64,000 bases of DNA from Planctomycetota bacterium (GTDB lineage Bacteria > Planctomycetota > UBA1135 > GCA-002748355), in assembly GCA_002748355.1 (NCBI GenBank), contig PDSF01000045.1:27212-91211 (forward strand), given 5' to 3'. The position numbers and the translations under genes are program-made. The first letter of the stretch is position 1; every line of letters starts with the position of its first letter. The notes beneath the pieces were generated by a model. That model had not been told where the DNA came from, did no database searches, and saw only the letters and a list, made by a program, of their open reading frames with translations. Shown here piece by piece: positions 45,899 through 54,013 of this stretch.

Positions 45899-47802
45899 CA
45901 CTCGAGAATATCGGCTACATGGCCCTCGTCGTTATCGGCGTGGGCTTCCTGGTTTTCGTCCACGAACTTGGGCACTTCTTGGCGGCACGCGCCGCGGGGG
46001 TCTATGTCGAGGTCTTCTCCATCGGCTTCGGCACCCGGCTCTTCGGCTGGAGAGACCGCAAGGGCACCGATTGGCGGATTTGCCTGGTACCCATTGGTGG
46101 CTACGTCAAGATGTATGGCGAAGCCCCAGGGGAAGGTGACCCCGAGGACGACAGGGCCTTGAGCAACAAATCGGTGCCTTGGCGCTTATTGATCTTCTCG
46201 GGCGGCGTTTTGATGAACGTGCTCTTCGCCGCGGTGGCCTTTCCCATCGTCCTTGGCGTGGGCATCCCCTTCAATGCTCCGGTAGCTGGCGAGATCGCAC
46301 CTGGCTCACCCGCCGCGATCGCCGGCGTGCAGCAGGGGGATCGCTTCCTGACCGTGAATGGTTCTGAGCTGCACTCCTTCCGAACCCTCCAGACCGAGGC
46401 CGCGCTCTCCGGTGAAGAAGGGCTGGTCCTAGGAATCGAGCGCAAGCAAGAGGGCGGCGGAAGCAAGCAGATCGAGCTCACGGTGCACCCGCGCTACCGG
46501 CCGAGTATTGGGCTCAAGGTCCTCGGGATCTCAGCACCCCTCGAGGACAGCATCCGGGCGCAGCTCCACCCCGGGAGTACGGCCGCCGAGGCGGGCTTGC
46601 CTGCACGCGCCCGACTCATCGAGCTCAATGGCGAACCGGTCAATACCAAGTCCTGGGTCGAACTCACCCGCAAGCTGCGTGGCGAGAAGGCCGTGCGCTT
46701 CGTCGCCAATCCCATTTCAGTGGGCATCATCGATGAAGAAGGGGTCGAGGCCACCATCGAGTACAAGCCCACACTCGATCCCGGGCGGCCGGTCTTGGGC
46801 GTTACCGCGCCCGAGCATGCGGTTCTGCAGGTCGCCGCGCCAGAGGCCCTAGGCGGCCTCGAACTCAAGGTCGGAGACATCTTGGTCTCGCTGATCCTCG
46901 GCGAGCAGCGGCATTTCGTAGCAGGCCTGGGCCAGCTGCAAGAACTGCTGCGCAAGGCCGAGCCCAGGCGTTGTTTTTTCGAGCTGCGGCGCCGGTCGAA
47001 GCCAGATACCGCCCTGGATATGAGGAAGCTCCTCCGTCTTGAGCTGCCAAGCCTCTTCCTTGGCCCCAAGGGGCGCCCCCTCGACGGGCTGCTCACCCTG
47101 GGCAACGCGCCCATGGTTTCGAACTATGTGCTCGTCCAGGAAGGCAGTGCTGCGGCCGATGCTGGGTTACGTAGCGGCGACCGCATCCTCAGCCTGGATA
47201 CCGCGCCGGTGAACAGCTTCGAGACCCTTGCCGAACTCGTGCGCAAGGCCAAAGGCAAGGCGCTGCAGGTGCGTTGGCAGCCCTTCCAGGCCAAAGACGG
47301 CACCAGCCCACAACGCGAGGCAGAGATCACGCCACGGAAGATCCCGGTCGTCGACTTCGGCTTCACCGCCTTCGCTGAGCCGCTGCGCGAGACCTACCGC
47401 ATCGACGGAGTCGGCGCCTCGATGTATGCCGGCGCCAAGCACTGCGTAGAGACCATCCGGCAACTCTACGCGACGCTCAAGCGCATCTTTGGCGGCTCGG
47501 TCGCTGCCGACAACCTGGGCGGGATTATCACCATCGGGGTGGCGACTTATGAGAAGGCTCGTTCCGGCTTCATGGAGCTGCTCTTCTTCTTAGCCATCCT
47601 CTCGTTGAACCTCGCCTTCATCAACGTGCTGCCCATCCCGGTCCTGGATGGAGGACACCTGATGTTCCTCCTGGTCGAAGCGATCAAGGGCAGTCCGGTC
47701 AGCACCCGGGTCATGAGCTACGCCCAGTTCGTTGGCCTGATGCTGGTCTTGGCCCTCATGGTCTACGTGATCTTCAACGACCTGGTCCGGCACGTCTTCT
47801 GA
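45886..47802 (+). CDS. rseP: RseP-type site-2 zinc metalloprotease with three PDZ-like domains
   Basis: Intramembrane protease that cleaves anti-sigma factors after a first cut in the envelope stress pathway. The 638-residue product has zinc motif HELGH at residues 26-30 and the second active-site NVLPIPVLDGGH near 581-592. Between them are three PDZ-like segments (about 125-200, 205-310 and 370-460), more than the usual one or two, which explains the large size. The TTG start at 45886 overlaps dxr by 13 bp and has AGAGG upstream. No anti-sigma factor gene is adjacent. Confidence 0.93.
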   Translation: MLALALENIGYMALVVIGVGFLVFVHELGHFLAARAAGVYVEVFSIGFGTRLFGWRDRKGTDWRICLVPIGGYVKMYGEAPGEGDPEDDRALSNKSVPWRLLIFSGGVLMNVLFAAVAFPIVLGVGIPFNAPVAGEIAPGSPAAIAGVQQGDRFLTVNGSELHSFRTLQTEAALSGEEGLVLGIERKQEGGGSKQIELTVHPRYRPSIGLKVLGISAPLEDSIRAQLHPGSTAAEAGLPARARLIELNGEPVNTKSWVELTRKLRGEKAVRFVANPISVGIIDEEGVEATIEYKPTLDPGRPVLGVTAPEHAVLQVAAPEALGGLELKVGDILVSLILGEQRHFVAGLGQLQELLRKAEPRRCFFELRRRSKPDTALDMRKLLRLELPSLFLGPKGRPLDGLLTLGNAPMVSNYVLVQEGSAAADAGLRSGDRILSLDTAPVNSFETLAELVRKAKGKALQVRWQPFQAKDGTSPQREAEITPRKIPVVDFGFTAFAEPLRETYRIDGVGASMYAGAKHCVETIRQLYATLKRIFGGSVAADNLGGIITIGVATYEKARSGFMELLFFLAILSLNLAFINVLPIPVLDGGHLMFLLVEAIKGSPVSTRVMSYAQFVGLMLVLALMVYVIFNDLVRHVF

Positions 47803-47818
47803 CGCCTAGACCGATACC

Positions 47819-48721
47819 GTGCACGGCTACCTTTCTCTCTTCCGGCTCCGCCTCCTCCCCTCGGCCTTTTGCGATGTTCTCGCCGGGGTCGCGATTGCCG
47901 GCAGCCTGAGTGAGGCGCCACTGCCTCGGCTGTTCCTGGTGCTTGCGGCCTCAGGTTTGCTCTACGCCAGCGGTATGGCCTGGAACGACATCGCCGATGT
48001 GAAGCGTGACCGAGCCCTGCATCGCCGGGAGAAAGCTCTCGTACAGGGCTCGGCCAGCCTCGCCGTTGCGAGCATCCTCGCCGTATGCTGCAGCGGCCTG
48101 GGCCTTGGCCTCCTCCTTTGGCAGGGGCTCGGGCTTCACGGGAGCATCCTCCTTGGATGCATACTTCTCTACGATTTCGTCGGCACCCGCATCGCCCCCT
48201 TCGGCCTCTTGTTGTTGCCCTTGTGCCGAATGCTCAACATCGCGCTGGGCATGCAGGTCTGCGCAGCCCCGGGCTTCGATCCCTTCACGCTTCTGCAGAC
48301 TCACCCACCGGAAGCGGAAAATGCCCTGTTCTTGCTCTTGTGTTACGGGGTCTACGTGGGGCTTGCGGTTGCACATGGCCGCCTTGAGGACCAGCAGCAG
48401 CCCAGCTACCGAAGCAGTCGGCTCTTGCTACGCCTAGCCGGGCTCTCCTTGCTCTTGACCAGCATCTTCTCCGCCTCCCCTTCCTTCGCCATCGCCGCCG
48501 CCCTGCCGATGCTGTTTTCGATCGGCTTTCACGACGGCAAGACGCAGGGAACCACCCCCCCGCCCATGGGCGCGGGGACCGGCGTGCTCCTACGCGGGCT
48601 CTCGCAGTTCGGAGTCGTGCTGGCTCTGGGGGCGGGCGATCTCTGGGCCGCCGCGATCAGTACCTTGCTCGCCTACGCCTTGCCCAGGATTCTGCGTCTC
48701 TCAGCGGCCCGGCTGACGTGA
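47819..48721 (+). CDS. UbiA-family prenyltransferase
   Basis: A 300-residue membrane enzyme with about eight hydrophobic segments. UbiA enzymes attach isoprenoid chains to aromatic acceptors or sugars. The first aspartate motif is present (NDIADVKRD, near residues 60-68); the second is less clear (AHGRLEDQQQ). The GTG start at 47819 is 16 bp after the rseP stop codon, so it is probably co-transcribed with dxr and rseP and shares the isoprenoid theme. It overlaps the convergent gene 48701-49669 by 21 bp. The acceptor is unknown. Confidence 0.82.
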   Translation: MHGYLSLFRLRLLPSAFCDVLAGVAIAGSLSEAPLPRLFLVLAASGLLYASGMAWNDIADVKRDRALHRREKALVQGSASLAVASILAVCCSGLGLGLLLWQGLGLHGSILLGCILLYDFVGTRIAPFGLLLLPLCRMLNIALGMQVCAAPGFDPFTLLQTHPPEAENALFLLLCYGVYVGLAVAHGRLEDQQQPSYRSSRLLLRLAGLSLLLTSIFSASPSFAIAAALPMLFSIGFHDGKTQGTTPPPMGAGTGVLLRGLSQFGVVLALGAGDLWAAAISTLLAYALPRILRLSAARLT

Positions 48722-49669
48722 TCGGGCGTAGTCCCGAGCCCGTTTCCAGGCATTGTTGGCGTCGGCCTTGCTCAGCAGGCCATTTTTTACCATCAAGGTT
48801 AGGGCCTTCTTGAGCTTGGCGGGATCGTGCGCGATCGAGTCCATACCCAGGGGTAGACCTGGGCCGGCCTCTTCTTCAAAGAGAGTTTCCTCGCACCCTT
48901 CCTCGGCGGGGCTTTCGCTGGGAGCTTTTGGCTCGCTCTTCGGCTCAGGTTCCGAATTCGGCCGCCACTTCAGTGGATCCTGGAGAAGAGTGGCATCGCT
49001 GCTGGCCTCATCGTCGAGGAACTCATCCGAAGCGAGCGGATCGAGTTCGAAGTAGCCCTCGGCATCGGTGAAGGTTTCCCCCGATTCGCCGGGACTTTCG
49101 GCACCTTGCCCAGGCTCGCCACCTGCCCCCTCAGCCTCCATGGGCAGGGCCTGATGTACCGGATGCTGGCCCATGTGCCTCTGCCCCTCCAGGCTCCCCT
49201 CTGCTCGAAACTGGTCGAGCATCTCGGTCGACAGGTTTTCGAGCAGAGGTTCCATCTCGGCAACGGCAAGCTGGAGTCTGTCGGTGTCCTGTCCCTCCTC
49301 CTGCAACTGATGGGTCAGGCTTTCCGCTCGGCGCAAGGTCTCGGAGAAGAACTCCTTCATCTCCTGCGAAATCTGTGAAGAGCGATTCTGCTGGTACTGA
49401 GCCGAGAGTTCTTTGAGGATGGTTGCCGCCAAGCGCGTGGTTTCCTCGACGAACTCATACATCTCTCGGCTGATCCGCTGCTCCCTTGCGTCGGCGCGTT
49501 CGCGTTCTTCGATCTGCCGGATCATGTCGCGCTGCACGCGATCTCCCCGAGCCACCGTGATCTGTTGCTGGCTGCGGCGCAGCTTGCGATCCTGGCGATA
49601 GCGATCGAACTCGCTTGCTTTGCTTGGATCTTTCGAGATGCCCATTGTCCCCCCAATCATGGACCCCAT
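48701..49669 (-). CDS. Acidic coiled-coil protein, function unknown
   Basis: A 322-residue protein I do not recognise. Residues about 20-160 are helical with heptad-like spacing, compatible with coiled coil (for example RQIEERERADAREQRISREMYEFVEETTRLAATILKEL). Residues about 165-265 are disordered and acidic (Glu, Ser, Pro). The last 50 residues form a helical module (MVKNGLLSKADANNAWKRARDYARS). ATG 49645 is an alternative start. It is not exported. It overlaps the UbiA-family gene by 21 bp on the opposite strand. Confidence 0.68.
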   Translation of the reverse strand: MGSMIGGTMGISKDPSKASEFDRYRQDRKLRRSQQQITVARGDRVQRDMIRQIEERERADAREQRISREMYEFVEETTRLAATILKELSAQYQQNRSSQISQEMKEFFSETLRRAESLTHQLQEEGQDTDRLQLAVAEMEPLLENLSTEMLDQFRAEGSLEGQRHMGQHPVHQALPMEAEGAGGEPGQGAESPGESGETFTDAEGYFELDPLASDEFLDDEASSDATLLQDPLKWRPNSEPEPKSEPKAPSESPAEEGCEETLFEEEAGPGLPLGMDSIAHDPAKLKKALTLMVKNGLLSKADANNAWKRARDYARSRQPGR

Positions 49670-49763
49670 GGCCCAGGCTCCCTATCGGCAGGGGGGGCAT
49701 GGGCCCTAAACGACGCCTCCTACAGTCAGGCAAGCACGCTGCGAGCCTGCTAGCATCCGCACC

Positions 49764-51176
49764 ATGCCAACGCCACGTGTACGCAGTAGAGGCTCCGGCC
49801 AGGCCTCAGTTCCTCCGCAGTCAAAACGAAAGCGTTTTCGTTTCCGCTTGGGGCTGGGGGACATTCTGGTGGTGATCTCACTCGCTGGGCTGGCTCTGCT
49901 CGCCGTCTGGCCCCACTACCGGGGGCGGATCGAAGCTCGCAACGAAGCTCAGGCCGCGGCGCAGCTCCTTCAGCTCGCAGACGAGCTGAGCCAGGCGGGG
50001 CTTGCGGAGCAAGTCCGCGCGGCCCTTACCCGCAGCCAAGAGATCAAGGAGATCGAACTCCGCTGTAGCTACGGCCCCGAGCATGGGCCTGGACAGCAGC
50101 TCTGGGAGGATGCGCATTGGCGTTACCTCCTCGATCTGGAGGGAGAGGCTCCCGGGCTCCGCGTACTCAACAAGGGCGAGAAGCAGCCCCCGCTGCGCAT
50201 ATCACCGGGCGCTCCTGTAGAGAATGCTCCGGAGGCGGCACGTCGCCTACTCTCCCTGCTCGCCGCGGACTTCTGGGAGGCAATGCGATCGTCGCAGCAG
50301 CGGATTGAGCGGCTGAATCAGCAAAGCAAGCTGGGCTATCGCCTGCGTCTCGGTTTCATGCCTCGTTCGGTCGAGGACCCCGCCGACTGCGAGCTCGAAC
50401 TCTATGCCTGGCCCGATCGCCATGGCGAAGCCGGCCACGCGGTGTTTCGCTGGTGCCCCAGCCGTGGCCTGCAACAGACCCGCAACCTAGTGCGCCAGTA
50501 CCAGGGCGAACATGGCCCCACTGCGATGTCTGGGGCCTTTCGGCCGGGATCGAGTTACAACGAAGCCATGGCTTATACCGGGCTCGATGGGAATCAGTGG
50601 CTGCCCGTGTTCCGCCCGATCGACCTCGAAGCCTATCGATCCTTCGCAGCAGCTTTGAAGCTCCTCAAAGACTCCGAGTTCCACAAATCCTTCGAGAAGC
50701 TCTCGCACAGGCGAGGATCCTCTCCAGCAGCGAAGACTGCCGACAGTGCCCCTCGGCTGGCGGATCTCTTGGGAAGCGACGAGGCCGCAGTAAAGCGCTG
50801 GGCAGAGGGTCTGCAAGGAGAGGCCCTGGACGCAGGGGAGCTGGCTGCCGTGCAGGCAGCGGGGCGCGAACTCCTCTCCAAGCTTGGACTCGAAGCGGAA
50901 CGGCTCACGCGTTCGCAAGAAGGCCGCAGCCTTCGGCTGATGACCCGGCCTCCGCGAGCTGAGAAAAAAGCGGCAGCAGCGATGGCGCTAGAACTCAGGG
51001 CCTGGCCCGAAGCGGGGCTCTCCTGGCAAGGCCATAGTCACCTGATCTTCGGCACCAGCCCTGAGGGCAAGCCCTGCATCCTGCCGCGCAAGCTGGGTCC
51101 GCGAGAAAAGCCAGAGCCTTGCTCCCCCGACCTGATCTGGGTTCCGCTCCCACGGCAGCTGCAAATCCATTACTGA
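49764..51176 (+). CDS. Single-pass membrane protein, function unknown
   Basis: A 470-residue protein with a very basic N-terminus (RKRFRFRLGLG, about 22-32) followed by one hydrophobic helix (DILVVISLAGLALLAVW, about 33-50). The rest lies on the far side and is a mix of helices and strands with no recognisable motif. The N-terminal pattern (basic stretch, then a hydrophobic helix with GD at its start) is reminiscent of type II pseudopilins, but the usual Gly-Phe cleavage site and Glu at +5 are lacking. It points convergently at the MamK-like gene group. Confidence 0.65.
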   Translation: MPTPRVRSRGSGQASVPPQSKRKRFRFRLGLGDILVVISLAGLALLAVWPHYRGRIEARNEAQAAAQLLQLADELSQAGLAEQVRAALTRSQEIKEIELRCSYGPEHGPGQQLWEDAHWRYLLDLEGEAPGLRVLNKGEKQPPLRISPGAPVENAPEAARRLLSLLAADFWEAMRSSQQRIERLNQQSKLGYRLRLGFMPRSVEDPADCELELYAWPDRHGEAGHAVFRWCPSRGLQQTRNLVRQYQGEHGPTAMSGAFRPGSSYNEAMAYTGLDGNQWLPVFRPIDLEAYRSFAAALKLLKDSEFHKSFEKLSHRRGSSPAAKTADSAPRLADLLGSDEAAVKRWAEGLQGEALDAGELAAVQAAGRELLSKLGLEAERLTRSQEGRSLRLMTRPPRAEKKAAAAMALELRAWPEAGLSWQGHSHLIFGTSPEGKPCILPRKLGPREKPEPCSPDLIWVPLPRQLQIHY

Positions 51177-51213
51177 GAGGCAGCTGCCGCGCCAGGCCTG
51201 GCTTCGTTCTGGC

Positions 51214-52335
51214 CTACTTCAGCTTTTCCCAGAACTCCTCGGGCATATCGTGCGCGATCTTCAGGGCGCCATTGGCACCGCCGTAGATCGGCTCTTCGAT
51301 GCGAATCACTCGTCCGCCACCGAGGCGTTCCTTCATCTCTTCCTCGATCGCCCGGTCGAGGCCACCGATCAACGAACCGCCGCCGGCCAGCAGCACCCGG
51401 TTGCGAAGCTTGTGCTGGAACTCGGGGTCGAAACTGGCAACGAGCTTGCCTAGCGAGTCGACGATCGGCGCCACGATCTTCTTGCACGACTCGAACATCG
51501 GCTGGGTGATGTCGAACTCTTGGGGCTTGCCGTCGACCGGGAACTCGACCTTGATGGGCGCGCTCTGCCCGAAGACGAAGGAGTACTTCTCCTTGAGCTG
51601 CTTGACCATGCCGATCGTGAACTGCGCGCCTGGGCACTGCTCTTTGAAGGCGTCGAAGAGCTGCTGATCCAGATAATCACCGGCATAGGTGATCGTAATC
51701 TGGTCGCTCTCCTCGGGCATCGTGCCGTGCATGCGGCAGAGATCGGTCGTGCCGGCACCGATGTCGATCACCAGCACGTCCTCGAGCATCTCCAGGCCAT
51801 AGGCGACGGCGAAGGGCTCTGAGCACAGCATGACCGAATCCACGCACTCGCGAGCCGCATCGATGATGGCCTGCTTGTTGTGGATGCTGGCCTGTGCCGG
51901 AGCACCGATGACCGCATAGATCAGCTCGTCCTTGCGTGCCTGCACCTGTGACATGGCATGGCGCAAGAGGTCGCGAGCTGCGCGGAGGTTGGCGTCGCTC
52001 TCCTCGCCACCGGCCTCGTCCACCTTGAGGGTGCCTTCCTCCAGAGGCCGATACATATTGAGTGACAGCCGCTTCTCACTGGCCTCGTCACCGAAGAGCA
52101 CTTCTTTCTTGAGGAGCTTCTTGGCGACCACGTCCTTCGGATAGCCCACGAGCGAGGCGACGGTTTCCCGAATGCCGTTACTCGCGCTGACTGAGGTACG
52201 CGAGGTGCCAAGGTCTACGCCTACGTAGAGGACGCCGTGGTCCTTAGCGTCTGCAGCACGACTCGCGGCATCGTTGCCGCCGCCCTGGCCGTCGTCGACG
52301 CCGCCAGCGCCCAAGTTCGGGTCTTGATGATCCAT
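51214..52335 (-). CDS. MamK-like actin family ATPase
   Basis: A 373-residue actin-fold protein. The phosphate-1 loop is VGVDLGTSRTS (about 38-48), the phosphate-2 loop is VIDIGAGTTDLCRM, and the adenosine motif is LLAGGGSLIGGLD. Further blocks recall MamK: VGYPKDVVAKKLL, YAVIGAPAQAS, SEPFAVAYGL, GTMPEESDQITITYAGDYLD and the C-terminal PEEFWEKL. In magnetotactic bacteria MamK filaments align and position magnetosomes. Here no mam, mms or mad gene is seen, so this is a MamK relative in another role. The N-terminus (about 1-35) is disordered. It lies 42 bp downstream of a coiled-coil gene and is probably the last gene of a three-gene operon. Confidence 0.85.
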   Translation of the reverse strand: MDHQDPNLGAGGVDDGQGGGNDAASRAADAKDHGVLYVGVDLGTSRTSVSASNGIRETVASLVGYPKDVVAKKLLKKEVLFGDEASEKRLSLNMYRPLEEGTLKVDEAGGEESDANLRAARDLLRHAMSQVQARKDELIYAVIGAPAQASIHNKQAIIDAARECVDSVMLCSEPFAVAYGLEMLEDVLVIDIGAGTTDLCRMHGTMPEESDQITITYAGDYLDQQLFDAFKEQCPGAQFTIGMVKQLKEKYSFVFGQSAPIKVEFPVDGKPQEFDITQPMFESCKKIVAPIVDSLGKLVASFDPEFQHKLRNRVLLAGGGSLIGGLDRAIEEEMKERLGGGRVIRIEEPIYGGANGALKIAHDMPEEFWEKLK

Positions 52336-52377
52336 GTCTCTTGATTGGTCTCTGGTTTTGACTTCTTGTTCTATTCT

Positions 52378-53178
52378 CTACTGCTTGCCCTCGCCCTTCT
52401 GGAGGGCGAGATTCGCAGCGAAAATCGATTCCATAAGCTCGGACTTTTTATCGAACTGAGCGTCTGCATTGTCGAGCCCTTGCACTCCGCGGTAAATCGA
52501 CGAGATGCCGGGTTCAATGCCTTTGTCTTCGAGGGCGTGAGAGAGCTGTTGCTCGGTCTCTGCGAGCGAGCTGCTGAGTTTGGCGATACGCCGCTCCAGC
52601 TTGTCGATCTCACCGCCGAACTCCTGCTGGCGCGCCTCTGTAATCCTTTCTCGTTCGCTTGCAAGCCTGGTCAGAACCAAGCCGAGCACGGAATGCTCCA
52701 AGCTCTCGGAGGCGCCGTGCTCATGCATCAGCTCCTGCAATGCCTCGGTGAAACTGAGATCGTCCGCGGCCTTGCGCGCACGGGTCTCGCGCTCGGCCTG
52801 CTTCTGGCGGTCTTCCAGCTTCTTTTGGGCGTCATGGAGCATCAGCCGGAGGTCATCCACCTGTTCCCGAAGCTCGACGCTTCGTTGCTCCGAAGCTTCC
52901 TTCTCCTTGGCCAAGGTCTTCTGGCTCTGCAGAAGACGGAGGAACTCCTCGCTGGTGTTTTCGACCAGGCCGCTCGGATCGGACACCGGGCCGCCAAGGC
53001 CGAGCATCTGCTTTTTGAGCGTGCGATGCACGGCCGCCTCGATCAGGGCGACGATGCGGTCCAGACCGACGACATTGACCTTCTCGACACCCCGATCACG
53101 AAGCTCGTCCACCGTCGCCCGGTAGCTGAGCTTGCGCACTGCATCGTGAATTCTTTTGGTCAGACGACGGGCCATCAC
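52378..53178 (-). CDS. Coiled-coil protein between ATPase and MamK-like actin
   Basis: A 266-residue soluble protein. The first 60 residues (RIHDAVRKLSYRATVDELRDRGVEKVNVVGLDRIVALIEAAV) look like a small globular helical domain. Residues about 75-145 and 185-220 are strong coiled coils (LAKEKEASEQRSVELREQVDDL; ARQQEFGGEIDKLERRIAKL). The C-terminus ends in a charged helix. Its start overlaps the ATPase stop by 4 bp (ATGA). By position it may link the ATPase to the actin, as filament adaptors do, but this is inference. No family is recognised. Confidence 0.72.
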   Translation of the reverse strand: MMARRLTKRIHDAVRKLSYRATVDELRDRGVEKVNVVGLDRIVALIEAAVHRTLKKQMLGLGGPVSDPSGLVENTSEEFLRLLQSQKTLAKEKEASEQRSVELREQVDDLRLMLHDAQKKLEDRQKQAERETRARKAADDLSFTEALQELMHEHGASESLEHSVLGLVLTRLASERERITEARQQEFGGEIDKLERRIAKLSSSLAETEQQLSHALEDKGIEPGISSIYRGVQGLDNADAQFDKKSELMESIFAANLALQKGEGKQ

Positions 53179-53933
53179 TCGCCTCGCGAATAACCGTAGC
53201 GCGGGTCTTTTGACGGATCGGCACCCCGCACTCCGACGACGAAACTGCCCAGGAGATGGGCTCCGGATTCGACCAGCTGCTTGCGGGCTTCCTTGCTCAG
53301 CTTACGTGGGGCTCGCTCAAGGCCAACGACGAGGATGGTCCCATCACACTTTGCCGACAGAACCCCAGCATCGGTCAGTGGGATGGCGGGTGGGGTGTCG
53401 AGGATGATGAGAGAATACTCTTCTTTGAGCCGGGCGATGAGTTCGTCGATACGTCGCGAGGAAAGGAGTTCGGAAGGATTGGTGGGCATGCCCCCCGGCC
53501 CGATCAAGTCGAAGCTCTCTACTCCCGAGTTGCGAATCGCTTGGTGCAGAGCGAGTCGCCCCATGAGCAGCTCCGTGAGCCCCGGCTCCTGGTTCAAGCC
53601 CAGGAGTGTTTCGACGCTCGGCTTGCGGAAGTCGAAATCCAAGAGGACGGCGCGCTGGTCTTCGAGTTCGGCGAAGGCCAGCGCCAGGTTGATGGCGCTG
53701 CTCGATTTGCCCTCACCCTGGATCGCGCTCGTGATCACCACGGACCTGGGCGCCCGTTCGGGGTTCATCACCAGGAGCTTGCTACGCAGGGCACGGAACT
53801 GCTCCGCCCGAAAGCCGCGGGGCTCGTGGAAGCAAACCAGATACGGGTCTACGACCCGGTCGACGAGGACGAAGGGGGTGGCGTCACCGCGTTCTTCATC
53901 GTTCGCGCGCTCTTCTTGGGGCTCTTCGCTCAT
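53175..53933 (-). CDS. BY-kinase/ParA-type P-loop ATPase
   Basis: A 252-residue cytosolic ATPase from the ATG at 53931-53933 (the frame is open to 54005, but no good start exists there). It resembles the CpsD/CapB branch of bacterial tyrosine kinases: the EQFRALRSKL oligomerisation motif, Walker A SAIQGEGKSSSAINLA, Walker A' LLDFDFRKP and Walker B LIILDTPP. Membrane Wzz segments are absent. The C-terminal tyrosine cluster is reduced to PRYGYSRGE, so kinase activity is doubtful. The ATPase and the two genes that follow form a minus-strand set with overlapping or near-abutting ends. Confidence 0.83.
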   Translation of the reverse strand: MSEEPQEERANDEERGDATPFVLVDRVVDPYLVCFHEPRGFRAEQFRALRSKLLVMNPERAPRSVVITSAIQGEGKSSSAINLALAFAELEDQRAVLLDFDFRKPSVETLLGLNQEPGLTELLMGRLALHQAIRNSGVESFDLIGPGGMPTNPSELLSSRRIDELIARLKEEYSLIILDTPPAIPLTDAGVLSAKCDGTILVVGLERAPRKLSKEARKQLVESGAHLLGSFVVGVRGADPSKDPRYGYSRGE

Positions 53934-54013
53934 AGCTCTATGCACGCAACCGCGGGGAAATAGCCAAGTAACGCTACTTTCGTCGACGGGGCCGGTCAAA
54001 CTCAAGGTCTGAG

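Noticed and set aside
49764..51176. Type IV pilin or pseudopilin
   Set aside because: The N-terminal hydrophobic helix lacks the Gly-Phe cleavage site and Glu at position 5, so it is more simply a single-pass anchor.
51214..52335. Evidence of a magnetosome island
   Set aside because: Only the MamK-like actin is reminiscent of it; no mamA, B, M, E, O, Q or other magnetosome gene is seen in the window.
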